Origin: Usnea hakonensis
Taxonomy: Eukaryota > Ascomycota > Lecanoromycetes > Lecanorales > Parmeliaceae
Direction of reading: 5' to 3'
NCBI GenBank assembly: GCA_013423325.1
Contig: BLJB01000036.1
Span: 62,001 to 126,000, forward strand
Length of the DNA: 64,000 nucleotides
Each line of letters begins with the position of its first letter. The first letter of the stretch is position 1. A model generated the notes under the pieces. It made no database searches. It worked only from the letters and a program-made list of their open reading frames with translations, and was not told the DNA's origin. Positions 20,891 through 31,679 of this stretch are shown here, piece by piece. The translations under genes were made by a program, and so were the position numbers.

Positions 20891-21832
20891 ATGCCCAATC
20901 ATCCGCCAACCGATGATGGGTCCTGGCGCCACCGCCTTGGCACTCCTTCCTTCCCTGTCGACCCGGACCGCTACCACCTCTACGTTGGCCTCTTCTGCCC
21001 GTTTGCGCATAGAGCTATCATTGTGCGGGAATTAAAGGGCCTGCAGAAATTTTTACCCATGAGCATCGTGAAGCCATACCCTAAAGACAATGGTGGCTGG
21101 CGCTTTCCTGCAACAGATAATGAATACCCAGGTAGCACTGTCGACCATCTTTTCCACTCCAAGTTCCTCCACGAGCTCTACTTCAAGTCAAATTCGGAGT
21201 ATAAAGGTAAGTACTCGGTGCCGGTACTGTGGGACAAGAAAACAAATCAGATTGTGAACAATGAGAGTGAGGATATTATGCGTATGCTGAACCACGCATT
21301 CGACGACTATCTGCCAGAAGCCGACGAGAAAAGAACGGTTGACACTTACCCCCCGGAGTTAAGAGGAAAGATTGATGAAGTGAACAGTTGGATGATGCCG
21401 AACCTCAACTCGGGCGTCTATAAAGCGGGCTTCGCGAACACGCAAGAGGACTACGAGAAAAATTGCCGAATCGTCTTCGAAACGCTGGACCGGCTCGAGA
21501 AGATGGTAGCAGACTCATCTACGTCCTTCGTGCTTGGCACAACACGGCCAACAGAGGTAGACATCAAGCTATACACAACATTGGTGCGATTTGACACAAT
21601 ATACCAGCAACATTTCAAGCTCATGCTCAGGAGTGTACGCCACGGGTACCCGGGCCTGAACAGATGGCTGAAGAATATGTACTGGAACGTACCCGGGATC
21701 AAGGAGACAACAAATTTCAAGCACATCAAGGAGAATTACAGTAAAAGTCATGGGGACATAAACCCCAAAGCTATCACGCCGCTGGGGCCGGAGCCAGAAG
21801 TTGAGCCTTGGACAGAAGAGACGCGCCTTTAG
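20891..21832 (+). CDS. Omega-class glutathione transferase (Ecm4/Gto-like)
   Basis: Single-exon frame of 313 residues. It begins with the DGSWRHRLG segment typical of glutathionyl-hydroquinone reductases, followed by LFCPFAHR with the catalytic cysteine of the CPxAHR motif. The thioredoxin-like domain continues through YSVPVLWDKKTNQIVNNES, where VPVL and NES contact glutathione, and the helical domain carries FVLGTTRPTEVDIKLYTTLVRFD. The reaction is reduction of glutathionylated quinones or deglutathionylation, in the cytosol. It faces the alcohol oxidase and P450 genes at 22.7-29.0 kb in the same direction, an arrangement consistent with oxidative metabolism of foreign or lipid substrates. 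Length and motif order are normal for the family. Confidence 0.9.
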   Translation: MPNHPPTDDGSWRHRLGTPSFPVDPDRYHLYVGLFCPFAHRAIIVRELKGLQKFLPMSIVKPYPKDNGGWRFPATDNEYPGSTVDHLFHSKFLHELYFKSNSEYKGKYSVPVLWDKKTNQIVNNESEDIMRMLNHAFDDYLPEADEKRTVDTYPPELRGKIDEVNSWMMPNLNSGVYKAGFANTQEDYEKNCRIVFETLDRLEKMVADSSTSFVLGTTRPTEVDIKLYTTLVRFDTIYQQHFKLMLRSVRHGYPGLNRWLKNMYWNVPGIKETTNFKHIKENYSKSHGDINPKAITPLGPEPEVEPWTEETRL

Positions 21833-22681
21833 GGGAAGTGGTATACCAATGTACATGATCTCAGAGAACTTGTTCGCAGGTCGATGGACCCTCCCACCAA
21901 TATCCTCATACCCATTTTGCGGTAATGCCGATCCTGTTGCCTTCTCTTCAACATCATCCGGGTGTATAACATCACCAAGTCGAATTTGAGGCACACATTG
22001 CCCGTTGGTGGAGCTGTAGCCTTGGAGTTGGTGCAATCGCATATGATCGGTATCAAGAAATCTACAACTGGTTGTTCTCACTCGACCCAGCTTGCAGGTG
22101 TAGTTAAAGCTTTATTCTGGGACAGAAGTGATTAGCCGAGCTGCAATGCAGGTTGATTCTGAGACTGTGCTAGACTAAGAATACGTATGTAAATTCACTA
22201 TGTCGAATAGAAGGCAAAAAGTCCGGGAGCTGCAAGAACTCGATGGATCGGTAACCCCTGGGATTGGAGCACCGACCATTGCCGCATGTAGACCGATAGT
22301 AGCATGTATTGATAACGCGTCCGCATAGGCATGGTTGTAAGCTGAATTGAGCTGTCCTTCACACTGTCTTCTGGGACGCAGAATATCGTAAGCTGTGAGC
22401 CTGAAAATCCTGCCCGAGTAGAGTACACTCAATCACTTGCAATTCCTCAGGCCGTTATCTCTGCGCCATGTTTGAGACGATGGCCGGGTAGAAGTAATGA
22501 GTAATTACGATACTTAGAATATAGGCTTGCAGCCTTGGGAGCGCCGCTAAGACCGATCTTCACAGGGGTATCACTGTTCACACGCTCGAGCTGATGGTGG
22601 TACCCCTCCTGCGGCCGGAGAGGGGTGATGTATCGTCCTTTAAGAGCTATTAATTAATCTACAACACCAGTATCTGACACC
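21833..22681. other. 0.85-kb intergenic
   Basis: No gene was recognised between the two plus-strand genes. It should contain the 3' UTR of the glutathione transferase and the promoter of the alcohol oxidase. Confidence 0.5.
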
Positions 22682-24990
22682 ATGGCAAGCACGCAGCTCA
22701 GCCTCATCGCGCCGCTTGACACTCCCCTATCTCCTACACCGGAAGGCCAAGTCCTTACAGATTCGCAATGGATCACTTTGATGGCAATCGCAGATGCAGT
22801 CATTCCTTCAATTGGAGTCTCATCAGCCCTGTCAGACACCAACCTCTGCCTCGCACCATCTGAATATGCCTCCGCCGTGGAGTCAATCGGCAAATGCCTG
22901 CCTGCTCAAGCAGAACCCAACCTCACACAACGATTCCTTCAGGAAAATGCAAGCTCGGTGCCGGGTTTCAAAGATCTCGTGCAAAGAATGCTGGCAGTCT
23001 CTATAAAAGAAGATGCAAGGAAAGGGATCAGAGTGATACTGTCGGCGTTGGAGTAAGCTCTACCCAGCCACGCAAAATGGGCAACACTCTGATGGTTTCG
23101 AGTACGCGAGTAGGCTGCCTCCTAACTACTGGCTCCGCAACCTCCTATCATCTGCAGCCTGTCAATGTCCGACACCAGATCCTACAAGACTGGGCTCGAT
23201 CTTACCTCCCTCCCTTAAGGCAGAGCGCCACGGGTCTGGAAGGTCTTTTGGTTGCAGCTTGGGCTCGAACGAGCCCCACCATAGGCTCTGTACTAGGATT
23301 TCCACGAGCACCAGTGCACGGCAAGCCTGGCAAAGGCTTCGACTACAATTTTCTTCAAGTGTCTCCCGGCGCTGGACCGGAGATACTCGAGACGGACGTG
23401 GTCATAGTGGGAAGCGGATGCGGGGGCGCCGTGTGCGCCAAAAACCTTGCCCAAGCCGGTCACCGAGTCATACTTGTTGAAAAAGGATACCATTGGGGAC
23501 CCGAATATCTGCCAATGTCAGAGAAGGACGGAATGATTCATCTCTTTGCGAACGAAGGGGTGGACTCATCTGATGACAGTAGCATAGTCATTGTCTCAGG
23601 CCGGTCTTGGGGAGGAGGTGGAACAATCAATTGGTCCGCCTCACTGCAAACACAAGCTTTTGTTAGGAAGGAGTGGGCAGATGCGGGCCTTCCATTCTTC
23701 ACTTCATCCGAGTTTCAGGATTCATTAGATCGGGTGTGTCATCGGATGGGCGTGTCTGCAGAACATGTGGAGCACAACAAGAACAATCGAATCCTGGCTG
23801 AAGGCGCAAGGAAGCTTGGCTATAGCCAAAGAGCTGTGCCTCAGAATACTGGAGGAAATAAACATTACTGCGGTTATTGCACATTAGGCTGTGGTGCTGC
23901 CGAGAAACAAGGGCCTGTTGTCTCGTTCCTCCCTGATGCCCAGAAAGCTGGTGCGCAGTTCATAGAGGGGCTTCAAGTCGAAAAGGTGGTGTTTGAGATC
24001 ATCAACGGCAGCAAGACAGCAGTCGGTGTCAAAGGATCTTGGAAGTCAAGGGACAGCTTCGGCGGCGTCAACGGTCTTGACAGAACTACTCGTGAGGTCG
24101 TCATCAAAGCCAAGCGTGTTATTGTTTCAGCTGGAAGTCTTGAAAGTCCCTTGCTGTTGCTCCGGAGTGGCCTTGAGAACCCACAGATTGGACGAAACCT
24201 CTACCTCCATCCAACGACCGCCATCTATGCTACGTTCCATGACCAAGAGCCTATCAAACCTTGGGAAGGTGCCATACTCACCAGTCTCGTAGACGAGTTT
24301 CAGAATCTGGATGGTTATCATCACGGCGTGAAGCTGGAATGCACCACCATGCTGCCGTCTTGGGTATTGCCCAACCAGCCGTGGAGAAGCGGTCTGGATC
24401 TCAAGTTGCGTGCTTCAAAATTTCCCTACATGACAGGTCAATTTCCTATCTTACGAGAAAAGGTTCCCGGTCGTGTCTATCCCGACCCAACCGATGGCCG
24501 ATGTCGGGTTGCATACACACCTACTGCAATGGATGCCAAGCATGCATTGACAGGTATAATGGCGCTTGCCAAAATTCTTTATCTAGAGGGAGCCAAGGAG
24601 ATCTTTTTGGGAACAGCAGACATGCCAACCTTCACTCGGCCCAAAGCCGATGCGGCTGCAGATAATGGCGAAGGCATCAATGACCCTGCGTTCCAGGCAT
24701 GGCTCATGGAGGTACAGAAGACAGGTCTCACCTTGCCAAAGACCAAATGGGGCTCCGCTCATCAGATGGGGACTTGCCGAATGTCTGCAGCTGAACGATC
24801 CGGTGTGGTGGATCCAAGGGGTAAAGTGTGGAGCACCGAGGGACTGTACGTCTCCGATGCCAGTGTGTTTCCCAGTGCAAGTGGTGTCAATCCAATGGTC
24901 ACCAACATGGCTATCAGCGACTGGATATCAAGGGGTATAGCGAAAGATCTAAAAACAGTTGCAAAGACGAAGCTAGTTGCAAAGCTTTGA
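22682..24990 (+). CDS. Long-chain fatty alcohol oxidase, GMC family, 752 aa
   Basis: Two exons by hand, 22682-23052 and 23103-24990, with a 50-bp intron; the junction gives ..ILSALDTRVGCLLTTGS.. in frame. The N-terminus (LTDSQWITLMAIADAVIPS) is the conserved start of fungal and yeast fatty alcohol oxidases. The FAD-binding VIVGSGCGGAVCAKNLAQAG lies at about residue 230, followed by GRSWGGGGTINWSASLQ; a CGYCTLGC cysteine cluster follows; and the C-terminal GMC block has SAHQMGTCRM and VFPSASGVNPMVTNMA. It oxidises long-chain alcohols to aldehydes, making hydrogen peroxide, as in alkane and wax breakdown. The last residues, VAKL, end in AKL, a PTS1-type peroxisomal signal. Length fits the family (about 700-750). 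Confidence 0.9.
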
Positions 24991-26996
24991 GACCTACGGA
25001 ATAGATTCTCGATCACTGTGCTTATGGAGTCTGGTGTTGCATGAATAGGGTGCTGGACGACTACTCCTTGCCACATAATTACGCCAATCTCGGCACTCTT
25101 CTTAGCAGTACTTTGATTTGGGTACTATTAGTCATGAGGTCCGGACATTTGCCAGATGTGTCTTTCCACTATGAAAGGCCATAAACAGCTAACACTGCAG
25201 CCCAGCTTCAAGATGCCATCCATGCATATACCGATGCATTCATATTCCTAGCTCGGAGCCTTGTGCGTTCCTAAGATGATTATCTTCCACAAACTGAGCG
25301 CCCATCGTCTACAAACGTCCCACCGTGGACTCAATTTACTCGTTCTCCATAGCAAACGAACTCGCTGCGTCATCACCTTTGAGTTAGAAATCCGCAACAG
25401 CAACCTAGCTTCTTCAGCTCCTTGCAAGTCTCCCTCGACAGGCCAATTTCGCACTTCAGGCCGAACTCTCGCTGATCGCGGTCCCCTAAGAAACAAGGTA
25501 TTGTTTCTTACTTCCACGGACCTCAACCGTTCCCGATCATCCTGCCAGGCACCATCCTGGCTTTCTCGACATCATTCGGAAATACAGTCATCGCAAAGGA
25601 CTTGTTCACGCAAATGAAAGCGCGCGCCACGGACGGCAAGCAGCCGAGAATCTTTGTGCCAAACCAGGTTGCCTATGAAACCCTTGTAGGTAATCGATCA
25701 TTTATCGCGACTATACGTGAGCATTGAAAACGAAACGTGTACGAGTAGACTTTTATCTTCTATAGTGTGCTCGAACTCTAACGGGTTCAATGGCCACTAC
25801 GTCGCTGGTGAAGTAGGACCCTTGGGCTCCCCTGGCGCAGTACGAGGTTCGAAATTAGCAGCATGCACAAGCGGATCCATTACTCATTAAAGCTCTATAT
25901 TGGTGGACTAGCAGCCGTTGAGAAGACCGTTGCTACAGCTGTCATTCTACTTCAGGAGCCTAATTCAAATAACCCCTGCTGACTCGCATTCTGTTAGGTA
26001 ATGATACGTACATCAGAATGAGAAGCATTATAATCGACGACCTAGGCTTGGAAGTTGATACTCCCTAAGGCCATAGATGATAGCCTCATACGTCACTTGA
26101 TCCTTGACGGCACACCCTTGAGTCCTCAATGCTTAGCCGTCGACGCGCACGATCACAATTCTATCAATCCCATGGCAGGAGTACCCGTACTTGTTCCACG
26201 TTCTCACTAGTAAACATTTACGCTACGTCTCATTTCAAATTGTGGCTAAGTCCAGCTCGGCTACCTTAGGTAGTACTCTGTGAAGCTTTCTCCGCGCTGT
26301 TTCGGCTTGATGGTGGCGCTTACTAGCAAGGATCTTCCACGTGGCAAGAACTTAGCGATCGTGGTCTGCTTACAACATAATTAAACTCTCTTGAGGTCAT
26401 ATTTTCATAGTTTGTTACATGGTGCGCGCCAGATTTTTGAATTGCGTCAATCGAAAAGAGAAGACCAGGTGTAGGTACGGGTTCGTAAGGTATAGAGGCA
26501 TAGCCATTAGTGACAGCTCCAGAGCAGCAATCGAAGTAAGGAACCTAGGGGGATGGAAATGTTTGGCGCTCCATCAAAGTCTATACTGCATACTAACGTT
26601 GCTGGAAATGTAATGGGATTGCCTAGGTTGCTAAACTCCGCGGGGAAGACTCACCGGCGTTGCAACTGGGGACCCATACGATAATAATTTCGTCGCAGCT
26701 CTTGGCTGTGTACCCTGAATGTCAAATGTGGCACCCCCCAAAGGATAAAGTGGGCAGGAGCCTCGTACGTAACGCGAGCATGGGTAAACACCAAACCTCC
26801 TCACCTCCCAAATTTGGATTCTTGCCCACATTCGGCTCTAGCGCTCCACGTGATATGCATGACATGCATACAGGCTTACCAAAGGTCACATGGTGATATG
26901 CAACCGCAACCTCTCGCTCTTTTATCTTCCCATGTTCCCTGATCTATTTTATAACATCCCAAAACACCGACTATTGCGTGTCTTCATCTCCTGAAT
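24991..26996. other. 2.0-kb intergenic with a coding-like scrap
   Basis: No intact gene was recognised. One scrap at 25500-25690 looks protein-coding (listed separately). The right end is the promoter of the P450. Confidence 0.45.
25500..25690 (+). pseudogene. Coding-like fragment, family unknown
   Basis: One plus frame reads sensibly for about 60 codons, including PFPIILPGTILAFSTSFGNT and KQPRIFVPNQVAYETLVG, with a hydrophobic stretch followed by a hydrophilic one. No start, splice structure or continuation on either side was found. I do not recognise the family. It could be a remnant of a decayed gene. Confidence 0.25.
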
Positions 26997-28964
26997 ATGG
27001 CGCTCCCATTAATTTCCAATGCATTCATGTGGGTTTTCCTGGCTTTTTTGCTCTGGAGTCTATTTAGCAAGCTTTACCAGGCCTACACCTCCCCTCTGAG
27101 AGATGTACAAGGTCCTTGGCTAGCAAGGTTTACTCGACTCTGGTACGCAATGTCATCATACTCGCGAAAAAGCCATGAGATCCACATAGACTTGCACAAG
27201 AAATACGGACCCATCGTTCGCATTGCTCCAAATGACTACAGTATTGATGAATTAGAAGCCTCCAAGATCATTTACCGATCGAGGGACCCTTTGGTCAAGG
27301 TCTGTCGACGCCTTGTCTGCGGCATCGAGAGCGTACCTCGTTAATGGCTTGTACAGGCCCCGCGATATTCAGGATGGGGCTTGCCGAATGCAGAGCCAAG
27401 TACATTCACCACACTTGATAACGCTCATCACGTGGCACGCATACGTCAGGTGAACTCGCTGTATCAAATGAGCGCGCTAGTGAATATTGAGTATCAGATT
27501 GATGGCGCGACAAACGACTTTGTCGAGAGATTGACTGAGTATGCCGAGAAACGGAAGACTATTGACATGAGCGATTGGTTGAAGTACTTTGCTTTTGATG
27601 CCGTTGGATCTCTGTCGGTCAGCAGCCTGCTCATAACATCTATTGCCATGGTCACTGACCAGCTCTGCTCAGTTTGGCAAGCCCTTTGGCTTTATCCAGA
27701 AAGGAACAGACATTGCAGGAATTCTAGAAACCATCCACTCTTATGCGTTTTACGGTATGGTTGCAGGCATATACCACGAGTGGCACCCTATCACATACAA
27801 GATCTGGCAATGGCTAGCCCCAAAGGAACGCGGCGGAGGTATAGCACACATCATGCAATTCGCAGGCCAGACCATCAATGACTGGAATCAACGCTCAGAA
27901 GTAGAGAAAGCAAAGAATGAAGAGAAGACCCAAGGTGGTGACTTGCTGCACACCGATCAAACGGGCTCTCTACTTGCCAAGGTCCGAAGGAATCCCGAGA
28001 GCTTCAAAGCAGAGGATATCTTCTACCACATGTCGATGAACGTCCTTGCGGGTGGAGAAACGACAGCTGCCTCGACTGCAAATATTATTTACTATTTGAT
28101 CAAGAATCCAACGGTACTGACCAAGCTTCGTAAAGAAATACAGGATGCCTTGGGGAAGAGGAACGAGGCAAGCAAGAGGATTTCAACGAAGGACGCGCAA
28201 AATATTCCTTATTTGCAGGCTGTGATCAAGGAGTCGTTGAGAATTCTACCGAATGGCCTGCACTTTCCACGCATAGTACCTAAAGGTGGCCTCACTTTGG
28301 CGGGTCAATTCTTTCCGGAGGGTGTAGGTCACTTATTTCCTACGGTTACCGGGATCAAATGCTGAAGACAAAACTTTTCCATAGACAAGTGTTGGCGTTA
28401 ATCCCTGGGTTGCTCACACCAATCGATCCGTCTATGGAGAGGACGCCGATGTTTTTCGGCCAGAGAGATGGCTCGAGGAGGAAAGCACGGAGGGAGAGAA
28501 CAAGATGGAGCAGTACTTCTTCACGGCAAGTGCATCTGATATTTTTCTTGCCTTTGACACAAAATATGATTCTTGCCGCAGAGAATGCTCGAACCGGCTC
28601 GAGTACACCAATCCTTCCCCTCTCAGTGGGCGATCTAGTCTGTGCACATCCACGTATCTGCTTACAAAGTGAATGTCAAACCTTGACAGCACTCATTCTG
28701 TCAAGATGAAAATGGACGCGAAACGGAGGAAGATCCGCTGACGTGACTTGACTACAACAGTTTGGCCGCGGCCCTCGTACATGCCTAGGAAAGAACATCT
28801 CGCTCATGGAGATGAGCAAGCTCGTTCCAGAGCTGGTACTGCGCTTCGATATCGAGATGGCAGAGAAGGACGCGGAATGGACGGTCTACAACGACTGGTT
28901 CGTCAAGCAGGAAGGATTCCGAGTGAAAATAAGCAAAAGGCAGGAGACTAGCGTGCTCCTTTGA
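26997..28964 (+). CDS. Cytochrome P450 monooxygenase, 519 aa
   Basis: Five exons by hand: 26997-27299, 27357-27617, 27673-28323, 28385-28525, 28761-28964; all junctions are in phase 0. The N-terminus has a membrane anchor (MWVFLAFLLWSLF), then a proline hinge and HKKYGPIVRIAPNDYS. The I-helix has LAGGETTAAS, the K-helix KESLRILP, then FRPERW and the heme loop FGRGPRTCLG with the cysteine ligand. The sequence style is that of pisatin-demethylase-like fungal P450s, in the endoplasmic reticulum membrane; the substrate is unknown. The last intron (28526-28760, 235 bp) has a GC instead of GT donor (ACG|GCAAGT). The fourth exon first seems out of frame unless the 28324 GTAGGT donor and the 28384 acceptor are used. 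The gene appears complete. Confidence 0.85.
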
Positions 28965-29845
28965 CCGAGGTGGGCACATGGTTTTGGCTTTCACGATGTG
29001 GATAAGAACTATTCCTGTTGGTGTAGACACTTGCTTCCCCAAATTGTCAGCCAATGCATACTTTGTATTGACTTCTTGTTATCCTTGCCTATTCTCGTGG
29101 TCCCCTGGTAGCAAATATTTCATTCTCGCCCACGATCGGGTCGACAATTTCAATCTCCGAGGTTTCCCGCGATGTTGCGATTGAAGAGCGGTCTTGGGCC
29201 AGTCAGTACATGTCTAACAATTCTTACACGACACGTACGACGAGACGATTGCATGATTCCAAAATTCATACGCCTTGTCAAACGCCCCCGCCCTACTGGC
29301 GAAGCCTTCTGACATTCATTTTCGCTTGTCGGTAAAGGCAGAACACACGAACTGCACAGCATTCTTTGAATATCAATCCTCTAAAAATTACATTTAGTAA
29401 CCGCTCATCAGATCCCGCTGACTAGATTAACATGTGGACAATATAATGCTGACCGTCATCCGCAGATTACAAGGGCTCAACGGATCCTATCCTGCAATGA
29501 CCGAATTTTGCCGACTGGTCGCCACCAATTCACGGAGCCGAGAAGGTCCGTCTTTCACCCAAGTCTGTCCTGTATCTCCAATATTTCTCAAATTTCGACC
29601 TCTCTCGTCCCCCCCCTTTCCTTTTCCAAGCCTCAGTGCCACCAACCGACTGCAGGCCCAACCTCCTTCATGTTCAACAAGGATGAAGGTAGACTGCTGA
29701 CTCGCTCTCATATGTCTACACAACCTTCAGCGCTCCACGGAACTCCTCCTTCGGCCCAATTGCCAACTCCCGTCCACGTTGAGGCCGAGGCCCATGGCCG
29801 ATCTTAGATGATCGTATCATTCCTTCTACCAGATCATTTCCACCT
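28965..29845. other. 0.9-kb intergenic
   Basis: No gene was recognised. It contains the 3' UTR of the P450 and a CT-rich stretch at 29540-29640 in front of the next gene. Confidence 0.5.
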
Positions 29846-30265
29846 ATGCCTGCCAGACCAGGCTTACCAAAACCCTTGACCGAACCACCGCCATCCCCCT
29901 CCCCTCCCCTCCCCCCCCTCCTCGCCCTCCCCCTCCCCCTCAAACAGCGCATCTTCGCCTATCTAGACCAGCCCCACGACCTCTCTCTTCTCTTCCTCCG
30001 CCGTACCCACCGGATACTACGCCAGTCGATCCCTCGTGGCTACTCTTCAGACCGGCAGACCAAAAAATGCCAGCTCTGGACCGCGGAACGGGAGCGCCTG
30101 CATTTGTTTCCTTATGGGTTTTACCCGTGCTATTGTTGCTTGGAGATTTATCCTCGCAAGTGCTTTGCGCGTCGGTATAGGGATGAGATTGAGTTGGAGC
30201 GGCGCTGTAGGTTTTGTACGAGGGTTTGGGGTGAGAGGAGGTTGTTGGGGTGGACACAAGGATGA
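29846..30265 (+). CDS. Small F-box protein with Cys cluster, 139 aa
   Basis: Single-exon frame. After a Pro-rich start (PPPSPSPPLPP) residues 25-60 form an F-box: LLALPLPLKQRIFAYLD, then HDLSLLFLRRTHRILRQSI. Then come FYPCYCCLEIYP and CRFCTR cysteine pairs. This is the same plan as the gene at 7323-7811 and the relic at 2848-3809. It should bind Skp1 and act as a ubiquitin-ligase adaptor, with the Cys region perhaps holding zinc. The frame is short, so it may be a trimmed copy. The next 1 kb holds a decayed gene. Confidence 0.6.
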   Translation: MPARPGLPKPLTEPPPSPSPPLPPLLALPLPLKQRIFAYLDQPHDLSLLFLRRTHRILRQSIPRGYSSDRQTKKCQLWTAERERLHLFPYGFYPCYCCLEIYPRKCFARRYRDEIELERRCRFCTRVWGERRLLGWTQG

Positions 30266-30503
30266 TAGCCAATGAAGCGTATCCACCAGTTCATACGCAG
30301 CCTCACCCTACTTGTCGCAGCAAGTACCACCCCGCCGTCAGTTCAATAATCTTCGGCGATCCTCCGGCACGAACCTTTCCAAGACATCATAGCGATCGGA
30401 CCGGGTACGTCTTTGCCACTGCCAGCCAGCTTTTGACTGCTGGCTACTGATCGCAGTCGCCCTCTCTCCTTTCCATCAAACACCAATTTGTGGCATTGCT
30501 GCA

Positions 30504-30783
30504 TCAATCCTTGCGTTGTCCGGTACTGTGGGGCACTATGGGCATGATTGTCAGGTCAACATCGGTTACCTGTTGGTGCACATGAGAGATTGCAGCGTGT
30601 ACTGGTGTGATGAGAGGAAATAATGAAAGCAGCCCAAAGGAATTGGAACGGATGACACTAGAGCAGTTCCCGCAATAGGCTACAGAGCAGTCTGGACAGT
30701 GTGCCACAAGACAGGGTGCACAGCAGGGTGTACAAATATGTCCACAACTGATTATATGGCTCTCTATAAAATGGCCGTTCTGG
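30504..30783 (-). pseudogene. Cys-rich minus-strand fragment
   Basis: The minus frame reads HIISCGHICTPCCAPC, then HCPDCSVAYCGNC, ten or more cysteines in about 30 residues, in paired CxxC spacing like a zinc ribbon. A possible upstream exon (about 30830-30875, GLESFVGDIF) would join through a GTGAGG donor, but an in-frame stop lies just upstream of it. I cannot tell whether this is a real small gene, a relic, or antisense chance. No family was recognised. Confidence 0.25.
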
Positions 30784-30821
30784 GATCTCGAGCTCGGTAG
30801 TCGATTACTTTGAGCCCCTCA

Positions 30822-31351
30822 CCAGAAGATGTCTCCGACGAACGATTCTAGTCCACGTTTCAATAACCATCTCTACTGGTACTCAAAACGCAAGCTTTAC
30901 GATGGCAGACCGGAGCTCCGTGAAGAGTGGTGGTGATCGTAGGAAGCATCGCAGCGAAAGCTACAGACGAAACACGCTGAAGTGGAGCTACAGCTGATTG
31001 ATGTGTGCAACTACTGTCACACCGTGCAGTTCATATTCGAGGTGTTCAGTATAATGAAGTAGATCGAGGGTACTGTGATTCCACTTCGAAGCATACGCCA
31101 GTCGTCCCGTGATCCCGTATCACGAGACGAATGCAAGGATAGAGGACCATTGGAGGAGGAAGGCGAACGACAATGAATGGAAAGTGCTAGAGTTACTGCA
31201 GGGGGCCAAGAAATGGAGACCTATACCAAGGCTGACGCTATGGACGATCGCGAAGTCGGATGAGGTCAGCTACTATGTGGAGTTTGAGCTTGCGTGCAGG
31301 GGATATTTGCGGAGTAAGGACCGCGTTCTTAGCCTTGCGATTGAGCTTTGA
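30822..31351 (+). pseudogene. Decayed gene with stops and a frameshift
   Basis: From the ATG at about 30827 the plus strand reads MSPTNDSSPRFNNHLYWYSK and DGRPELREEWW, then meets TGA and TAG stops and continues in the same frame with KLQTKHAEVELQLIDVCNYC. Another TAG follows at about 31060. After a frame change, the 80-codon frame at 31109-31351 includes ARIEDHWRRKANDNEWKVLE. The stops are each one C-to-T change from Arg or Gln codons, which is the pattern left by repeat-induced point mutation. No family was recognised. Confidence 0.4.
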
Positions 31352-31679
31352 GCCAGGGAAGAGGGAGAAGAAGGCGGGGAGGCATGCTGGATATCTGGGT
31401 TCGTGAGATTAAAATACTGCGTTTCAGTGAAGTTTAGAATTTTGGGGCAGTGAAGGGAGGTAGCAACGGGGCAAAGGCGAAGGATATGGAAGGAGCAGTG
31501 ATAAATCTTCAGGTGGCGGGTTCGTTCTGTTAATAAAGGGGTGAGAGGCTGCTGCTGGAGAGTAAGGGTGCTGTGATCAGGCCTCCTCCAGCTAAGCTAG
31601 GTCTTTAATTTCCTACCCCCAAGGCAAGACGAGCTACCATCACCAAACGCCAACTGTGCTGAGCTCGCGCCCTCTCCCT

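Larger units (their letters stand above)
30266..31679. other. 1.4-kb region with decayed coding sequence
   Basis: No intact gene was recognised. The pseudogene at 30822-31351 and the minus-strand Cys-rich frame at 30504-30783 are listed separately. Confidence 0.45.

Noticed and set aside
28311..28400. Apparent frameshift in the P450 between FPEG and VNPWVAH, suggesting a pseudogene
   Set aside because: Using the GTAGGT donor at 28324 and the acceptor at 28384 restores frame (FPEG|TSVGVNPW), so the gene looks intact.
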